Source of the DNA: JABSQH01 sp039177505
Lineage (GTDB): Bacteria; Actinomycetota; Acidimicrobiia; Acidimicrobiales; Ilumatobacteraceae
Reading direction: 5' to 3'
Assembly (NCBI GenBank): GCA_039177505.1
Contig: JBCDFR010000012.1
Coordinates: forward strand, 12,265 to 76,264
Length of the DNA: 64,000 nucleotides
In this document: positions 1 through 7,812 of the stretch, in pieces
How the letters are laid out: each line of letters opens with the position of its first letter
How positions within the stretch are numbered: position 1 is the stretch's first letter
Notes under the pieces: model-generated
Seen by the model: the letters and a program-made list of their open reading frames with translations, nothing else
The model's database searches: none
What the model was told of the DNA's origin: nothing
Made by a program: the position numbers and the translations under genes

Positions 1-27
1 GCCGACCGCGAGAAGTCGATCAACTAG
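1..27 (+). CDS. Possible 3' end of an upstream gene
   Basis: The first 27 bases read in frame 1 as ADREKSIN followed by TAG. This would be the last eight codons of a gene that begins before the window. It is too short to identify and could be chance. Nothing else is visible between it and the next gene. Confidence 0.3.
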   Translation, partial: ADREKSIN

Positions 28-149
28 GGAGAAACTCCGCGATCTCGTGCCGGGAGCGCGACGTCGCGAACGGACCGTCCCGAGCGGATCGTGTCAATTC
101 AGTGTCAACAGTGCTCCGCTCGGCGTGGCAACGACCGGACGACGACCAC

Positions 150-155
150 TAGAGT
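150..155 (+). promoter_or_regulatory. -10 box (TAGAGT) for the RCC1 protein
   Basis: TAGAGT is followed by 7 bases and then an in-frame GTG at 163. This is the spacing seen at about twenty other genes in the window and indicates a leaderless transcript that starts at the GTG. Confidence 0.5.
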
Positions 156-162
156 CTCGCAG

Positions 163-3100
163 GTGGGGTTACAAGCTGGTGGGACAATAAGGCGCCATAC
201 GACCGCGGGGATGATCGCGGTGTTGGCAACGGTTGCGGTGCTTGCCGGTGGAGGAGCCGCCCCACAGGTGGCGGCCGCCCCGGTACCAGATGCGGGTCAA
301 TCGTTGGCGGCCGGCGTCTCTGGTGTGGTTCCTGACGTCGTTGCTGGGCGCTACCACACATGCGCACTACTGGGCAGCGGCGCGGTCTCCTGCTGGGGTG
401 GCGACACGTCCGAGACGGCGGGCGGAGGCGGTCAACTCGGCAACGGCCCGAGCAACAGCGATGTCGACGTGCCGCCACAACCGATCACCCTCCCCACAGT
501 CGACGGCAACCCCTCAACGGCCACCGCAATCGCCACCTATACGCATCACACGTGCGCGCTTCTGGACTCCGGGGGCGTCAGTTGCTGGGGCCCCAACTCC
601 TTCGGTCAGCTCGGCATCGGCGTCACCCCCCGCAACGCCCAAAACCCACGAGGTCCGGTCGCACTCCCTACAGTCGACGGCAACCCGTCAACAGCCACCG
701 CGATCGCCGTTGGGGATGCACACACGTGCGCGCTCCTGGATTCCGGGGGCGTCAGTTGCTGGGGCTACAAGGCGTTTGGGGCGTTGGGCACCGGCCAGCC
801 CGGGTTCAATGAGCCGCTCCAAGAGAATTTCCCGCAACCGCCGGTGACGCTGCCCACAGTCGACGGCAACCCGTCAACGGCCACCGCGATCGCCGCTGGG
901 GGAGCACACATGTGCGCGCTCCTGAATTCCGGGGGTGTCAGTTGCTGGGGCCGGAATGCGGGCGGACAGCTCGGCGTCGGCAATATCGCGGGAAGCGGAA
1001 CTGACACCCGCTTCACGCCGCAACAACCGGTTGCCCTTCCCACGGTGGACGGCCGGCAGACGACCGCCACCGCCATCGCCGCCGGTAGCAGCCATACCTG
1101 CGCAATCCTCGACATCGGCCGCGTCGCCTGCTGGGGCTCGACCGACGACGGCCGCCTGGGGACCGGCGCGATCGACGCCGCTCCGGTTCCCACGCCCACC
1201 CTCATCGACCTCCCCACAGTCGACGGCAACCCGACGACGGCGATCGCCATCGCCGCCGGTCCCGCCCACACTTGCGCAGTCCTCAACGCCGGCTACACCA
1301 CCTGCTGGGGCGCCGACGGAAACGGACAACTGGGCAACGGCAGCAGCTCCACGATCCCTGTCAGCACCCCGCCGCAACCGATCACCCTCCCCCCAGTCGA
1401 CGGTAGCCCGACGACCGCCACCGCCATTGCGGTCGGTTGGACACACACCTGTGCACTGTTGAACAACAACGAGATCTCGTGCTGGGGCGCCGACACCGAC
1501 GGGCAGCTCGGCAATGGATCCGACAGCAACGACGACGTCAGCACGCCTCCGGGCCCGGTCGTGCTCCCCGCCGTCAGCCCCACAACGACGATTGCCATCG
1601 CCACCGGCGCGGATCACGCGTGTGCGCTGTTGATCAACGGCACTGTCACCTGCTGGGGCAGCCGCACGGACGGGGCGCTCGGCGATGGCATCAATGCCTC
1701 GTCGGGGTTGAGCCTGACGGTGGGAGCTGCGCCGGCCCCGATCGCCTTGCCGATCGTTGACGGCGCTCAGACCACGGCGGTCGCCATCAGCGCCGGCGGC
1801 AATCACACCTGCGCGCTGTTGAGTAACGGCGGCGTATCGTGCTGGGGATTCAACCGCTTCGGGCAGCTCGGCGACGGTTCGTTTATTGACACTACGACAG
1901 CATCGAGTGTGGTCAGCCTTCCGACAGTCGGCGGCAACGCCACCACCGCCGTGGCGATCTCCGCGGGTAGATCCCACACCTGCGCCGTGTTGAACACCCG
2001 GCACGTCACATGCTGGGGCAGCGGCAGCGACGGTCGGTTGGGCACCGGCGACACGAGCGGCGACTCGCTGAGCGTGCCATCAAGCCCGATCGACCTGAAA
2101 AATGTGGACGGCGAACCGACCCGGGCCATCGCCATCTCAGCCGGAATCAGCCATACCTGTGCAATCGTCAGCGGCGGGCACGCCACGTGTTGGGGAAGCG
2201 ATAGCACCGGCAAGCTCGGCGACGGCCCCAACCCCGCCGGTGCCGGTGGCACACCCATCGTCTGGGCACCGCCCGCCCCGATCGACCTCCCCACTGTGAA
2301 CGGCGTTCCGACAACTGCTCTCGCAATCGTCGCCGGCGCCATCCTCACCTGCGCCATCCTCAACATTGGCGACCTCACGTGCTGGGGATCGCCGATCTTT
2401 GGAGTGCTCGGCAACGGCTTTGATCCTGCCAATGGGATATTTGATGCTGTCACCGCTCCACCCAGTCCGATCAGTTTCCCCGGCGGGCAAACCGTCGCCG
2501 CCGTGGCCCTAGGGGAACAGCACACGTGCGCCTTGTTGCGCGGCGGCGATGTCACCTGCTGGGGCAGCAACAACCGTGGGCAGCTCGGCACAGGTTCGGG
2601 CACCGGCAGCTCTACGCCGACGAGCCCAATCAGCCTTCCGACCGTTGACGGCAACCCCACTACCGCCGTTGCGATCTCCGCCGATGACGATGCCGATCAC
2701 ACCTGCGCGCTCTTGAACCGTGGCCGTGTCGCTTGCTGGGGCGCCGACAACTCCGGCGTACTCGGCAACGGTGTGGCGCCCTCAGCCGCAACACCGGAGC
2801 TGGTCGTGTTCGTCACCACCGCCACACTCAGCACCAGTGTCGGTGACCCGACCAACGACACCAGCCCCACCGTCACCGTCGCCTTCCAACGGATCGTCGA
2901 CGACTTCGACACGAGCGACATCATCATCGGCGGCACCGCCGGTGCCACCACGGCGACCATCACCACCGCCGCACCCGCAGCCACCTACGACATCGACATC
3001 ACCGGCGCCACCACCAACGGCACCATCACCGTCACCATCCCAGCAGGCGACATCGGCCCATGGGGCAACACCGCCTCCAACACGGTCACCATCAACCTCG

Positions 3101-4905
3101 ACATCACGCCACCGGTGCTCACGCTGCCCGCCGACATCTCCATCGACAACGACGTCGGTCAACCCGGTGCGGTCGTCGATTTCACGGCTGTCGCCAGCGA
3201 CGAAACCGGGCCCGCGAACCCGACCGTGAGCTGCACCGCCGCCTCAGGCGAACTCTTCCCCATCGGTGTAACCACCGTCACCTGCTCTGCCACCGACGCA
3301 GCCGGCAACCCCACCACCGAGCAGTTCGTCGTCACCGTCAACGACACCGAAGCACCCACCATCACTGCGCCAGCTGACATCACCGTCAACAACACCAACG
3401 GCCAAGCCGGCGCCAACGTCACCTTTGAGGACCCCGCCTACAACGACAACGCCCCCGGCACCATCGCCAGCTGCACCGCCACCTCTGGCGACTTCTTCGA
3501 CCTCGGTCCTACCACTGTCACCTGCACTGCCACCGACGCCGCAGGCAACACCGCCATGGACGACTTCCTCGTCACCGTCAACGACGCCGAGTCACCGAGC
3601 ATCACCGCCACCGATCAAACGTTCGTACTCCCACCGGGTGTTACAGGCGGCCCCATTCCGTACGTCGCTCCTACCGCTTCGGACAACGATGGTCGCCCGC
3701 CGACCGTGGTGTGTCTGCCGTCGGCCGACTTCGACTTCGATCCTGGTGAAACCAACGTCGACTGCACTGCCACCGATGCGGCGGGCAACACTGCGACCGA
3801 CTCGTTCACACTCACCGTCAACCGCACACCGACGGTCACGATCACCCCCACCGTCCCCGGCCCAGTCAACGCCGAAAGCATCACGTTCGACGTCGTGTTC
3901 GACGTGCCCGTGACCGGCCTCGCGCCAAGCGATCTGCTGGTGCGACTCGCCGACGGCGTCGCGACCATATCCGTCGACCCCGCGACCGGACCCGCCACCA
4001 ACTACATCGTCACCCTCACCGATCTCCCCGACATTGCAGGTGAGATCAGCGTGATCGTCTCTGCCAACGCCGCTCAAGCCGACGACAGCTCGGCTACCGG
4101 CAACACGCCGTCGAGCGTGGCGCTCACCCAGTTCGACCCCGTACCTCCCGTGCTCGACGTTCCGGTCGAAGGGATCGAAGTCGATAACGATGCGGGGCAG
4201 GCCGGCGCCGTTGTCGACTATGTCGTCACCGCCACCGACGAAGACGGTGAAGACAAAGAAGACAGTGCCGCTCTGTCGTTCAGAGCGCTCTCGATCCTCG
4301 ACGTTCGCTGCACCCCTGCCTCCGGGGAGTTCTTCCCGCTCGGGGACACCACGGTCGAGTGCTCGGCCACGGATGCGGCGGGCAACGAGACCAACGCTGC
4401 GTTCACCGTCACCGTCAACGACACCGAGGATCCCGTGATTACCGCGGTCGACCAGACCCTTACGCTGCCGGTCGATGCGACCTCGGGGTTGCTCGCATAC
4501 GAACCCGCCACCGCCACCGATAACTCCGGCCAGGTCAGCGTCACCTGTACACCCGAGCCGGGGACCAGGATCGACGCCGGCGTCATCGACGTGACCTGCA
4601 CGGCTACCGACCCCGCTGGCAACACATCGACGGCCACCCAAACCATCACCGTGATCGCCAGCCAGACCCCGCCGCCTCCGTCGACCACACCGCCTCCGTC
4701 GACCACTCCGGCACCGTCGGCCAGCCCGGCTCCAGCACCGTCGGTCACCCCGCCTCCGAATGCGGGGCCGACGCCGACGACCCAGCTGCCTGCGACCGGC
4801 ACGGACAACAACTTCATCGTCCCTCTCGCTATGACGTTGCTCGGGCTCGGCGCCGCCCTGTGGGCCACCACGCGCCGTCACCCGGTGCGACGCGCGCATC
4901 GCTGA
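163..4905 (+). CDS. Giant cell-wall-anchored RCC1/HYR repeat protein
   Basis: This is a secreted surface protein of about 1,580 residues. After a signal peptide (hydrophobic run MIAVLATVAVLAGGG) it carries 14 RCC1-like repeats. Each has the core HTCALL...SCWG...GQLG, and each repeat has two cysteines, which suggests disulfide-stabilised blades forming one or two beta-propellers. Then follow a Big-like domain, three HYR domains (DxxxPT... CTATDAAGN type), another Big-like domain and two more HYR domains. A Pro/Thr/Ser linker leads to the sortase motif LPATG (4786-4800), a membrane helix and an Arg-rich tail. No sortase is in the window. The start is uncertain: GTG 91 gives the longest frame, GTG 163 fits the leaderless promoter, and ATG 211 would shorten the signal peptide. 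A role in adhesion or surface structure is inference; no enzymatic motif is seen. Confidence 0.88.
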   Translation: MGLQAGGTIRRHTTAGMIAVLATVAVLAGGGAAPQVAAAPVPDAGQSLAAGVSGVVPDVVAGRYHTCALLGSGAVSCWGGDTSETAGGGGQLGNGPSNSDVDVPPQPITLPTVDGNPSTATAIATYTHHTCALLDSGGVSCWGPNSFGQLGIGVTPRNAQNPRGPVALPTVDGNPSTATAIAVGDAHTCALLDSGGVSCWGYKAFGALGTGQPGFNEPLQENFPQPPVTLPTVDGNPSTATAIAAGGAHMCALLNSGGVSCWGRNAGGQLGVGNIAGSGTDTRFTPQQPVALPTVDGRQTTATAIAAGSSHTCAILDIGRVACWGSTDDGRLGTGAIDAAPVPTPTLIDLPTVDGNPTTAIAIAAGPAHTCAVLNAGYTTCWGADGNGQLGNGSSSTIPVSTPPQPITLPPVDGSPTTATAIAVGWTHTCALLNNNEISCWGADTDGQLGNGSDSNDDVSTPPGPVVLPAVSPTTTIAIATGADHACALLINGTVTCWGSRTDGALGDGINASSGLSLTVGAAPAPIALPIVDGAQTTAVAISAGGNHTCALLSNGGVSCWGFNRFGQLGDGSFIDTTTASSVVSLPTVGGNATTAVAISAGRSHTCAVLNTRHVTCWGSGSDGRLGTGDTSGDSLSVPSSPIDLKNVDGEPTRAIAISAGISHTCAIVSGGHATCWGSDSTGKLGDGPNPAGAGGTPIVWAPPAPIDLPTVNGVPTTALAIVAGAILTCAILNIGDLTCWGSPIFGVLGNGFDPANGIFDAVTAPPSPISFPGGQTVAAVALGEQHTCALLRGGDVTCWGSNNRGQLGTGSGTGSSTPTSPISLPTVDGNPTTAVAISADDDADHTCALLNRGRVACWGADNSGVLGNGVAPSAATPELVVFVTTATLSTSVGDPTNDTSPTVTVAFQRIVDDFDTSDIIIGGTAGATTATITTAAPAATYDIDITGATTNGTITVTIPAGDIGPWGNTASNTVTINLDITPPVLTLPADISIDNDVGQPGAVVDFTAVASDETGPANPTVSCTAASGELFPIGVTTVTCSATDAAGNPTTEQFVVTVNDTEAPTITAPADITVNNTNGQAGANVTFEDPAYNDNAPGTIASCTATSGDFFDLGPTTVTCTATDAAGNTAMDDFLVTVNDAESPSITATDQTFVLPPGVTGGPIPYVAPTASDNDGRPPTVVCLPSADFDFDPGETNVDCTATDAAGNTATDSFTLTVNRTPTVTITPTVPGPVNAESITFDVVFDVPVTGLAPSDLLVRLADGVATISVDPATGPATNYIVTLTDLPDIAGEISVIVSANAAQADDSSATGNTPSSVALTQFDPVPPVLDVPVEGIEVDNDAGQAGAVVDYVVTATDEDGEDKEDSAALSFRALSILDVRCTPASGEFFPLGDTTVECSATDAAGNETNAAFTVTVNDTEDPVITAVDQTLTLPVDATSGLLAYEPATATDNSGQVSVTCTPEPGTRIDAGVIDVTCTATDPAGNTSTATQTITVIASQTPPPPSTTPPPSTTPAPSASPAPAPSVTPPPNAGPTPTTQLPATGTDNNFIVPLAMTLLGLGAALWATTRRHPVRRAHR
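494..960 (+). repeat. Near-identical DNA repeats inside the RCC1 region
   Basis: The first RCC1 units share almost identical DNA, for example the run CAGTCGACGGCAACCC at about 497, 670 and 857, and TCCGGGGGCGTCAGTTGCTG at about 567 and 740. The period is about 175-186 bp. Later units keep the protein motif but have diverged in DNA, so the first units look recently duplicated or homogenised. Confidence 0.75.
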
Positions 4906-5028
4906 ACCCGGCACGCTGTTGGCGCACGGTAGGCGGCTCCGAATTCTCCGGCTGCGTCGAACGTGTGACATCGCCGCGGCTCCTCTTCGACTACTACGGT
5001 CGTTGCCGTCAAACGAATGGAGACCGTG

Positions 5029-5313
5029 ATGATCAAAGTCAGCGTGATGTACCCCAAGGGCGACGACACGACGTTCGACATCGAGTACTACAAGACGACA
5101 CACATGGACATCGTGGAGCGCACGATGAAGCCGTCGAGGATCGAAGTCGACAGCGGCAACGATGGCCCCTACGTGGCGATCGGCCACCTGTACTTCGACT
5201 CACCCGAAGCGCTGGCTGCAGGGATGGGCGGCGGCGAGGAAGCCATGGCCGACCTGGCCAACTTCACGAATGCGGCACCGGCAATGCAGGTGTCAGAGGT
5301 GTTCGAGCGCTGA
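5029..5313 (+). CDS. EthD-family small protein
   Basis: This protein of about 94 residues starts MIKVSVMYPKGDDTTFDIEY and fits the EthD/ferredoxin-like dimeric alpha-beta barrel family. Members are small dimers, often of unknown reaction, first noticed beside ether-degrading P450 systems. The family marks are the N-terminal strand MYPKG..., the YYKTTHM segment and a C-terminal strand AMQVSEVFE. I chose ATG 5029 because GGAGA at 5019-5023 sits at Shine-Dalgarno distance; ATG 5017 in the same frame is the alternative and would hide that site. No P450 is nearby, so the substrate is unknown. Confidence 0.75.
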   Translation: MIKVSVMYPKGDDTTFDIEYYKTTHMDIVERTMKPSRIEVDSGNDGPYVAIGHLYFDSPEALAAGMGGGEEAMADLANFTNAAPAMQVSEVFER

Positions 5314-5324
5314 CGCGCAGCTCG

Positions 5325-6593
5325 CTACTCGAGCGTGGCGTAGTTCGTCGACCGGTCGGCGGTGCGCTCGCCGACCACCGATGCGGTGCACTCGGCAAGG
5401 TCGGCCAGGTAGTCGTCGATCACGCCGGTGTTCGTGTTGGAAATCGTCGAGTGCAGGCTGTCCGGCGGCGTCTGACGATCATGGAACCAGCCCCGTGCGA
5501 GCAGCGCATCGCCGAGGGCGAACATGTCGATCTGCGGTTCGAACGCAGCGTCGGCAGCGAGCGCGACAAGGTGAAATTGCCCATCGCCGAGCACATGGAT
5601 GCCGTCGATGCCGGCCACACCGGCGCGGAATCGATCGGCGTTCTCCAGCGTCTGGCGCGTGAGGTCGACATACCCGTCGATGCCGAGGTGAGCGATCACC
5701 GCCCACGCGCAGGCCATCGGGAGACCCGACCGAGTGCCCTGCATGTTCGGTGAGGCGTAGAACCCGCCGAGCCAGCCATCGAACACGAACGTCTGGTACT
5801 TGCGCGACTGCTTCGTGCGATGCAGAACGACCGACACACCCTTGGGGGCGTAGCCGAGTTTGTGAATGTCGGCCGAGATCGTCGTGACCCCAGGGACACG
5901 GAAGTCCCACGGCTGCACGTTGCGGCCGAGCATCTCCGCAAACGGCAACACGAACCCGCCCATGCATGCATCGACGTGACAGTTCGCGCCGACCGACTGG
6001 GCGAGCGCAGCGATGGCCGGAATGTCGTCTTGCACGCCTTGCGGGTACTGCGGAGCCGAGCCCACAACGACGGCGGTGTTCGGCCCCACGAGCTCAGCCA
6101 TGGCATCGACATCGGCGGTCCAGTCGTCGCGCACCGGCGCCTTGCGCACGGTGAGGCCGAAGTTGTGCGCCGCCTTGTGAAACGCAGCGTGCGCCGACTC
6201 GGCCAGCACGATCTCGGGCTCGGTGACCCCGCGTTCGGCCGCCGCTCGCTCGCGGGCCGCCAACACCGAGCACAGGATCGACTCGGTGCCGCCACTGGTG
6301 AGGAATCCGGCCGCCGGGCCTTCCTCGAGGTCGCGGCCGTGGAGGAGGTCGGCGGTCCAGTTGACCACCTCTCGCTGGATCGCCCCGAGCGACGGGAACG
6401 CCTGTGTGTTCAGTGCGTTCTCGTGGAGATACAGCCGGGCGGCCTGGTCGGCGACCTCATGCACGCCGGGGCCGCCGTTGTACACCATCCCGAAGGTCTT
6501 GCCATCAGCCCAGCGCACGTCGTTGGCCCGCTTGTCGGTGAGCTCAGCGATTACGTCGTCGACAGCCCGCCCGGATTGTCCCAGTCCTGACAT
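5325..6593 (-). CDS. PLP-dependent decarboxylase/lyase (sphingosine-1-phosphate lyase-like)
   Basis: This 422-residue protein is of the group II PLP decarboxylase fold. The PLP-binding lysine lies in ISADIHKLGYAPKG, the upstream HVDACMGG provides the Asp that pairs with the pyridine nitrogen, and TSGGTESI binds the cofactor phosphate. The YNGGPGVHEVADQ N-terminus and the ADIHKLGY active site resemble bacterial sphingosine-1-phosphate lyase-like proteins more than glutamate decarboxylase. I place the start at ATG 6593 (MSGLGQSG), which has GGGAG upstream, rather than at the open frame's beginning at 6854, which would run into repeat A and the neighbouring promoter. The cytosolic substrate is not predictable from sequence. 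Confidence 0.82.
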   Translation of the reverse strand: MSGLGQSGRAVDDVIAELTDKRANDVRWADGKTFGMVYNGGPGVHEVADQAARLYLHENALNTQAFPSLGAIQREVVNWTADLLHGRDLEEGPAAGFLTSGGTESILCSVLAARERAAAERGVTEPEIVLAESAHAAFHKAAHNFGLTVRKAPVRDDWTADVDAMAELVGPNTAVVVGSAPQYPQGVQDDIPAIAALAQSVGANCHVDACMGGFVLPFAEMLGRNVQPWDFRVPGVTTISADIHKLGYAPKGVSVVLHRTKQSRKYQTFVFDGWLGGFYASPNMQGTRSGLPMACAWAVIAHLGIDGYVDLTRQTLENADRFRAGVAGIDGIHVLGDGQFHLVALAADAAFEPQIDMFALGDALLARGWFHDRQTPPDSLHSTISNTNTGVIDDYLADLAECTASVVGERTADRSTNYATLE

Positions 6594-6660
6594 CTGCGCA
6601 GTCTCCCACGCACCGCCACCCCCATCCGACCCCTGCCAATTGGGCGCCCCACGCCTCACC

Positions 6661-6699
6661 GGTGAGCGAATGCGCCACCTGCGGGCCTTCTCCCTCACC
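6661..6699. repeat. Intergenic palindromic repeat A, copy 1
   Basis: This 39-bp imperfect inverted repeat begins GGTGAGCGAATGCGCC and ends TCTCCCTCACC. It lies between the decarboxylase and the LLM gene, which are transcribed divergently. It is the most diverged of five copies: the outer six base pairs are kept but the inner stem is weak. Confidence 0.7.
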
Positions 6700-6718
6700 G
6701 CAAGTGCGTCACGGCCCC

Positions 6719-6724
6719 TAGGGT
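6719..6724 (+). promoter_or_regulatory. -10 box (TAGGGT) for the LLM oxidoreductase
   Basis: TAGGGT is followed by 7 bases and GTG 6732. The box overlaps the upstream in-frame GTG at 6723, so 6732 is the more likely leaderless start. Confidence 0.6.
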
Positions 6725-6731
6725 GCCGGAC

Positions 6732-7664
6732 GTGCAGCTCTCCCAACTCCGTGTATTCACCGAACCCCAGCAGGGCGCGTCGTATAACGACCTGCTGTCC
6801 GTTGCGCAGCGCGCCGAGGCGCTGGGCTTCGATGCGTTTTTCCGATCCGATCACTGGCTCAAGATGGGTGACGCCGACGGCTTCCCCGGGCCCACCGACG
6901 CCTGGATCACCCTCAGCGGCCTGGCGCGCGAGACCGAGCGAATCCGGCTCGGCACGCTCGTCACGTCGGCGACGTTCCGCTACCCGGGCCCGCTGGCGAT
7001 CTCGGTCGCCCAGGTCGATCAGATGTCAGGCGGCCGCGCCGAACTCGGCCTCGGTGCCGGATGGTACGAGCAGGAACACACCGCCTACGGGCTGCCGTTC
7101 CCCGCGCTCGGCGAGCGATTCGATCGCCTCGAAGAGCAACTCGAGATCATCACCGGTATGTGGTCGACCCCGGTCGGCGAAACGTTCTCGTTCGACGGCA
7201 GGCACTACCCCGTCACCGACTCGCCAGCACTGCCCAAGCCCGCCCAGGCACGCGTGCCGTTGATCATCGGCGGCGGTGGGCCGAAGCGTACGCCCGCACT
7301 GGCCGCCCGCTTCGCCACCGAGTTCAACACGCCGTTCGTTCCGCGCGAGTTCTTCTCGGCCCAGACCGATCGGGTGCGCGCCGCGTGCGAGTCGATCGAT
7401 CGCGACCCCGGCGAGATCACCTTCTCGGCCGCACTCGTGTTGTGCTGCGGAGCCGACGACGCCGAGGTCGCACGCCGAGCCGCGGCAATCGGCCGTGAGC
7501 CCGACGAGCTGCGTACCAACGGTGCAGCCGGCACGCCCGCGGAGGTCGCCGAGACGCTCGCGGCATGGTCGGAGGCGGGTGCGGAGCGCATCTATCTGCA
7601 GGTGCTCGACCTCGCGGACCTCGATCATCTCGATCTGGTCGCCTCCGAGGTCGCCACGTCCTGA
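6732..7664 (+). CDS. LLM-class (probably F420-dependent) oxidoreductase
   Basis: This 310-residue luciferase-like monooxygenase family protein is a single TIM barrel. Family marks are the N-terminal strand with AEALGFDAFFRSDHW, the RLGTLVTSATFRYPGPLA segment, GRAELGLGAGWYEQEH, and VPLIIGGGGPKRTPALAARFATEFNTPF near the C-terminal part. Actinobacterial members with this layout usually use F420, and a CofC gene at 24.3 kb supports F420 in this organism. The substrate is unknown. GTG 6723 would add three residues. Confidence 0.85.
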   Translation: MQLSQLRVFTEPQQGASYNDLLSVAQRAEALGFDAFFRSDHWLKMGDADGFPGPTDAWITLSGLARETERIRLGTLVTSATFRYPGPLAISVAQVDQMSGGRAELGLGAGWYEQEHTAYGLPFPALGERFDRLEEQLEIITGMWSTPVGETFSFDGRHYPVTDSPALPKPAQARVPLIIGGGGPKRTPALAARFATEFNTPFVPREFFSAQTDRVRAACESIDRDPGEITFSAALVLCCGADDAEVARRAAAIGREPDELRTNGAAGTPAEVAETLAAWSEAGAERIYLQVLDLADLDHLDLVASEVATS

Positions 7665-7678
7665 CGCACGACATCACC

Positions 7679-7717
7679 GGTGAGGCAAACGGCTCCCTGT
7701 GGGCCAGTTCCCTCACC
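7679..7717. repeat. Intergenic palindromic repeat A, copy 2
   Basis: This 39-bp element has arms GGTGAGG and CCTCACC, an inner AA/TT and GG/CC pairing, and a CCC-TGT-GGG apical stem. It follows the LLM stop codon by 14 bases. Copy 3 begins exactly 62 bp later and is identical over the 39 bp. Confidence 0.8.
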
Positions 7718-7740
7718 GCGGCGCAGCCCACCCGATCACC

Positions 7741-7779
7741 GGTGAGGCAAACGGCTCCCTGTGGGCCAGTTCCCTCACC
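7741..7779. repeat. Intergenic palindromic repeat A, copy 3
   Basis: Identical to copy 2, separated from it by a 23-base spacer. It ends 21 bases before the -10 box of the amidohydrolase gene, so it may act on that promoter or end transcription of the LLM gene. Confidence 0.8.
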
Positions 7780-7800
7780 GCTCGGGGTGGACCGCACGCC

Positions 7801-7806
7801 TAGGGT
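7801..7806 (+). promoter_or_regulatory. -10 box (TAGGGT) for the amidohydrolase
   Basis: TAGGGT, 6 bases, then ATG 7813. No Shine-Dalgarno sequence lies in between. Confidence 0.6.
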
Positions 7807-7812
7807 GCGGCC

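Noticed and set aside
3592..5187. Long minus-strand open frame (531 codons) opposite the RCC1 gene
   Set aside because: Arg/Gly/Asp-rich, no domain, and it covers the real LPATG gene; a GC-bias shadow.
7679..7779. Repeat A pairs as a minimal CRISPR (repeat-spacer-repeat)
   Set aside because: Only two units per site, spacers of 23 bases, the repeat is a long hairpin, and there are no cas genes.
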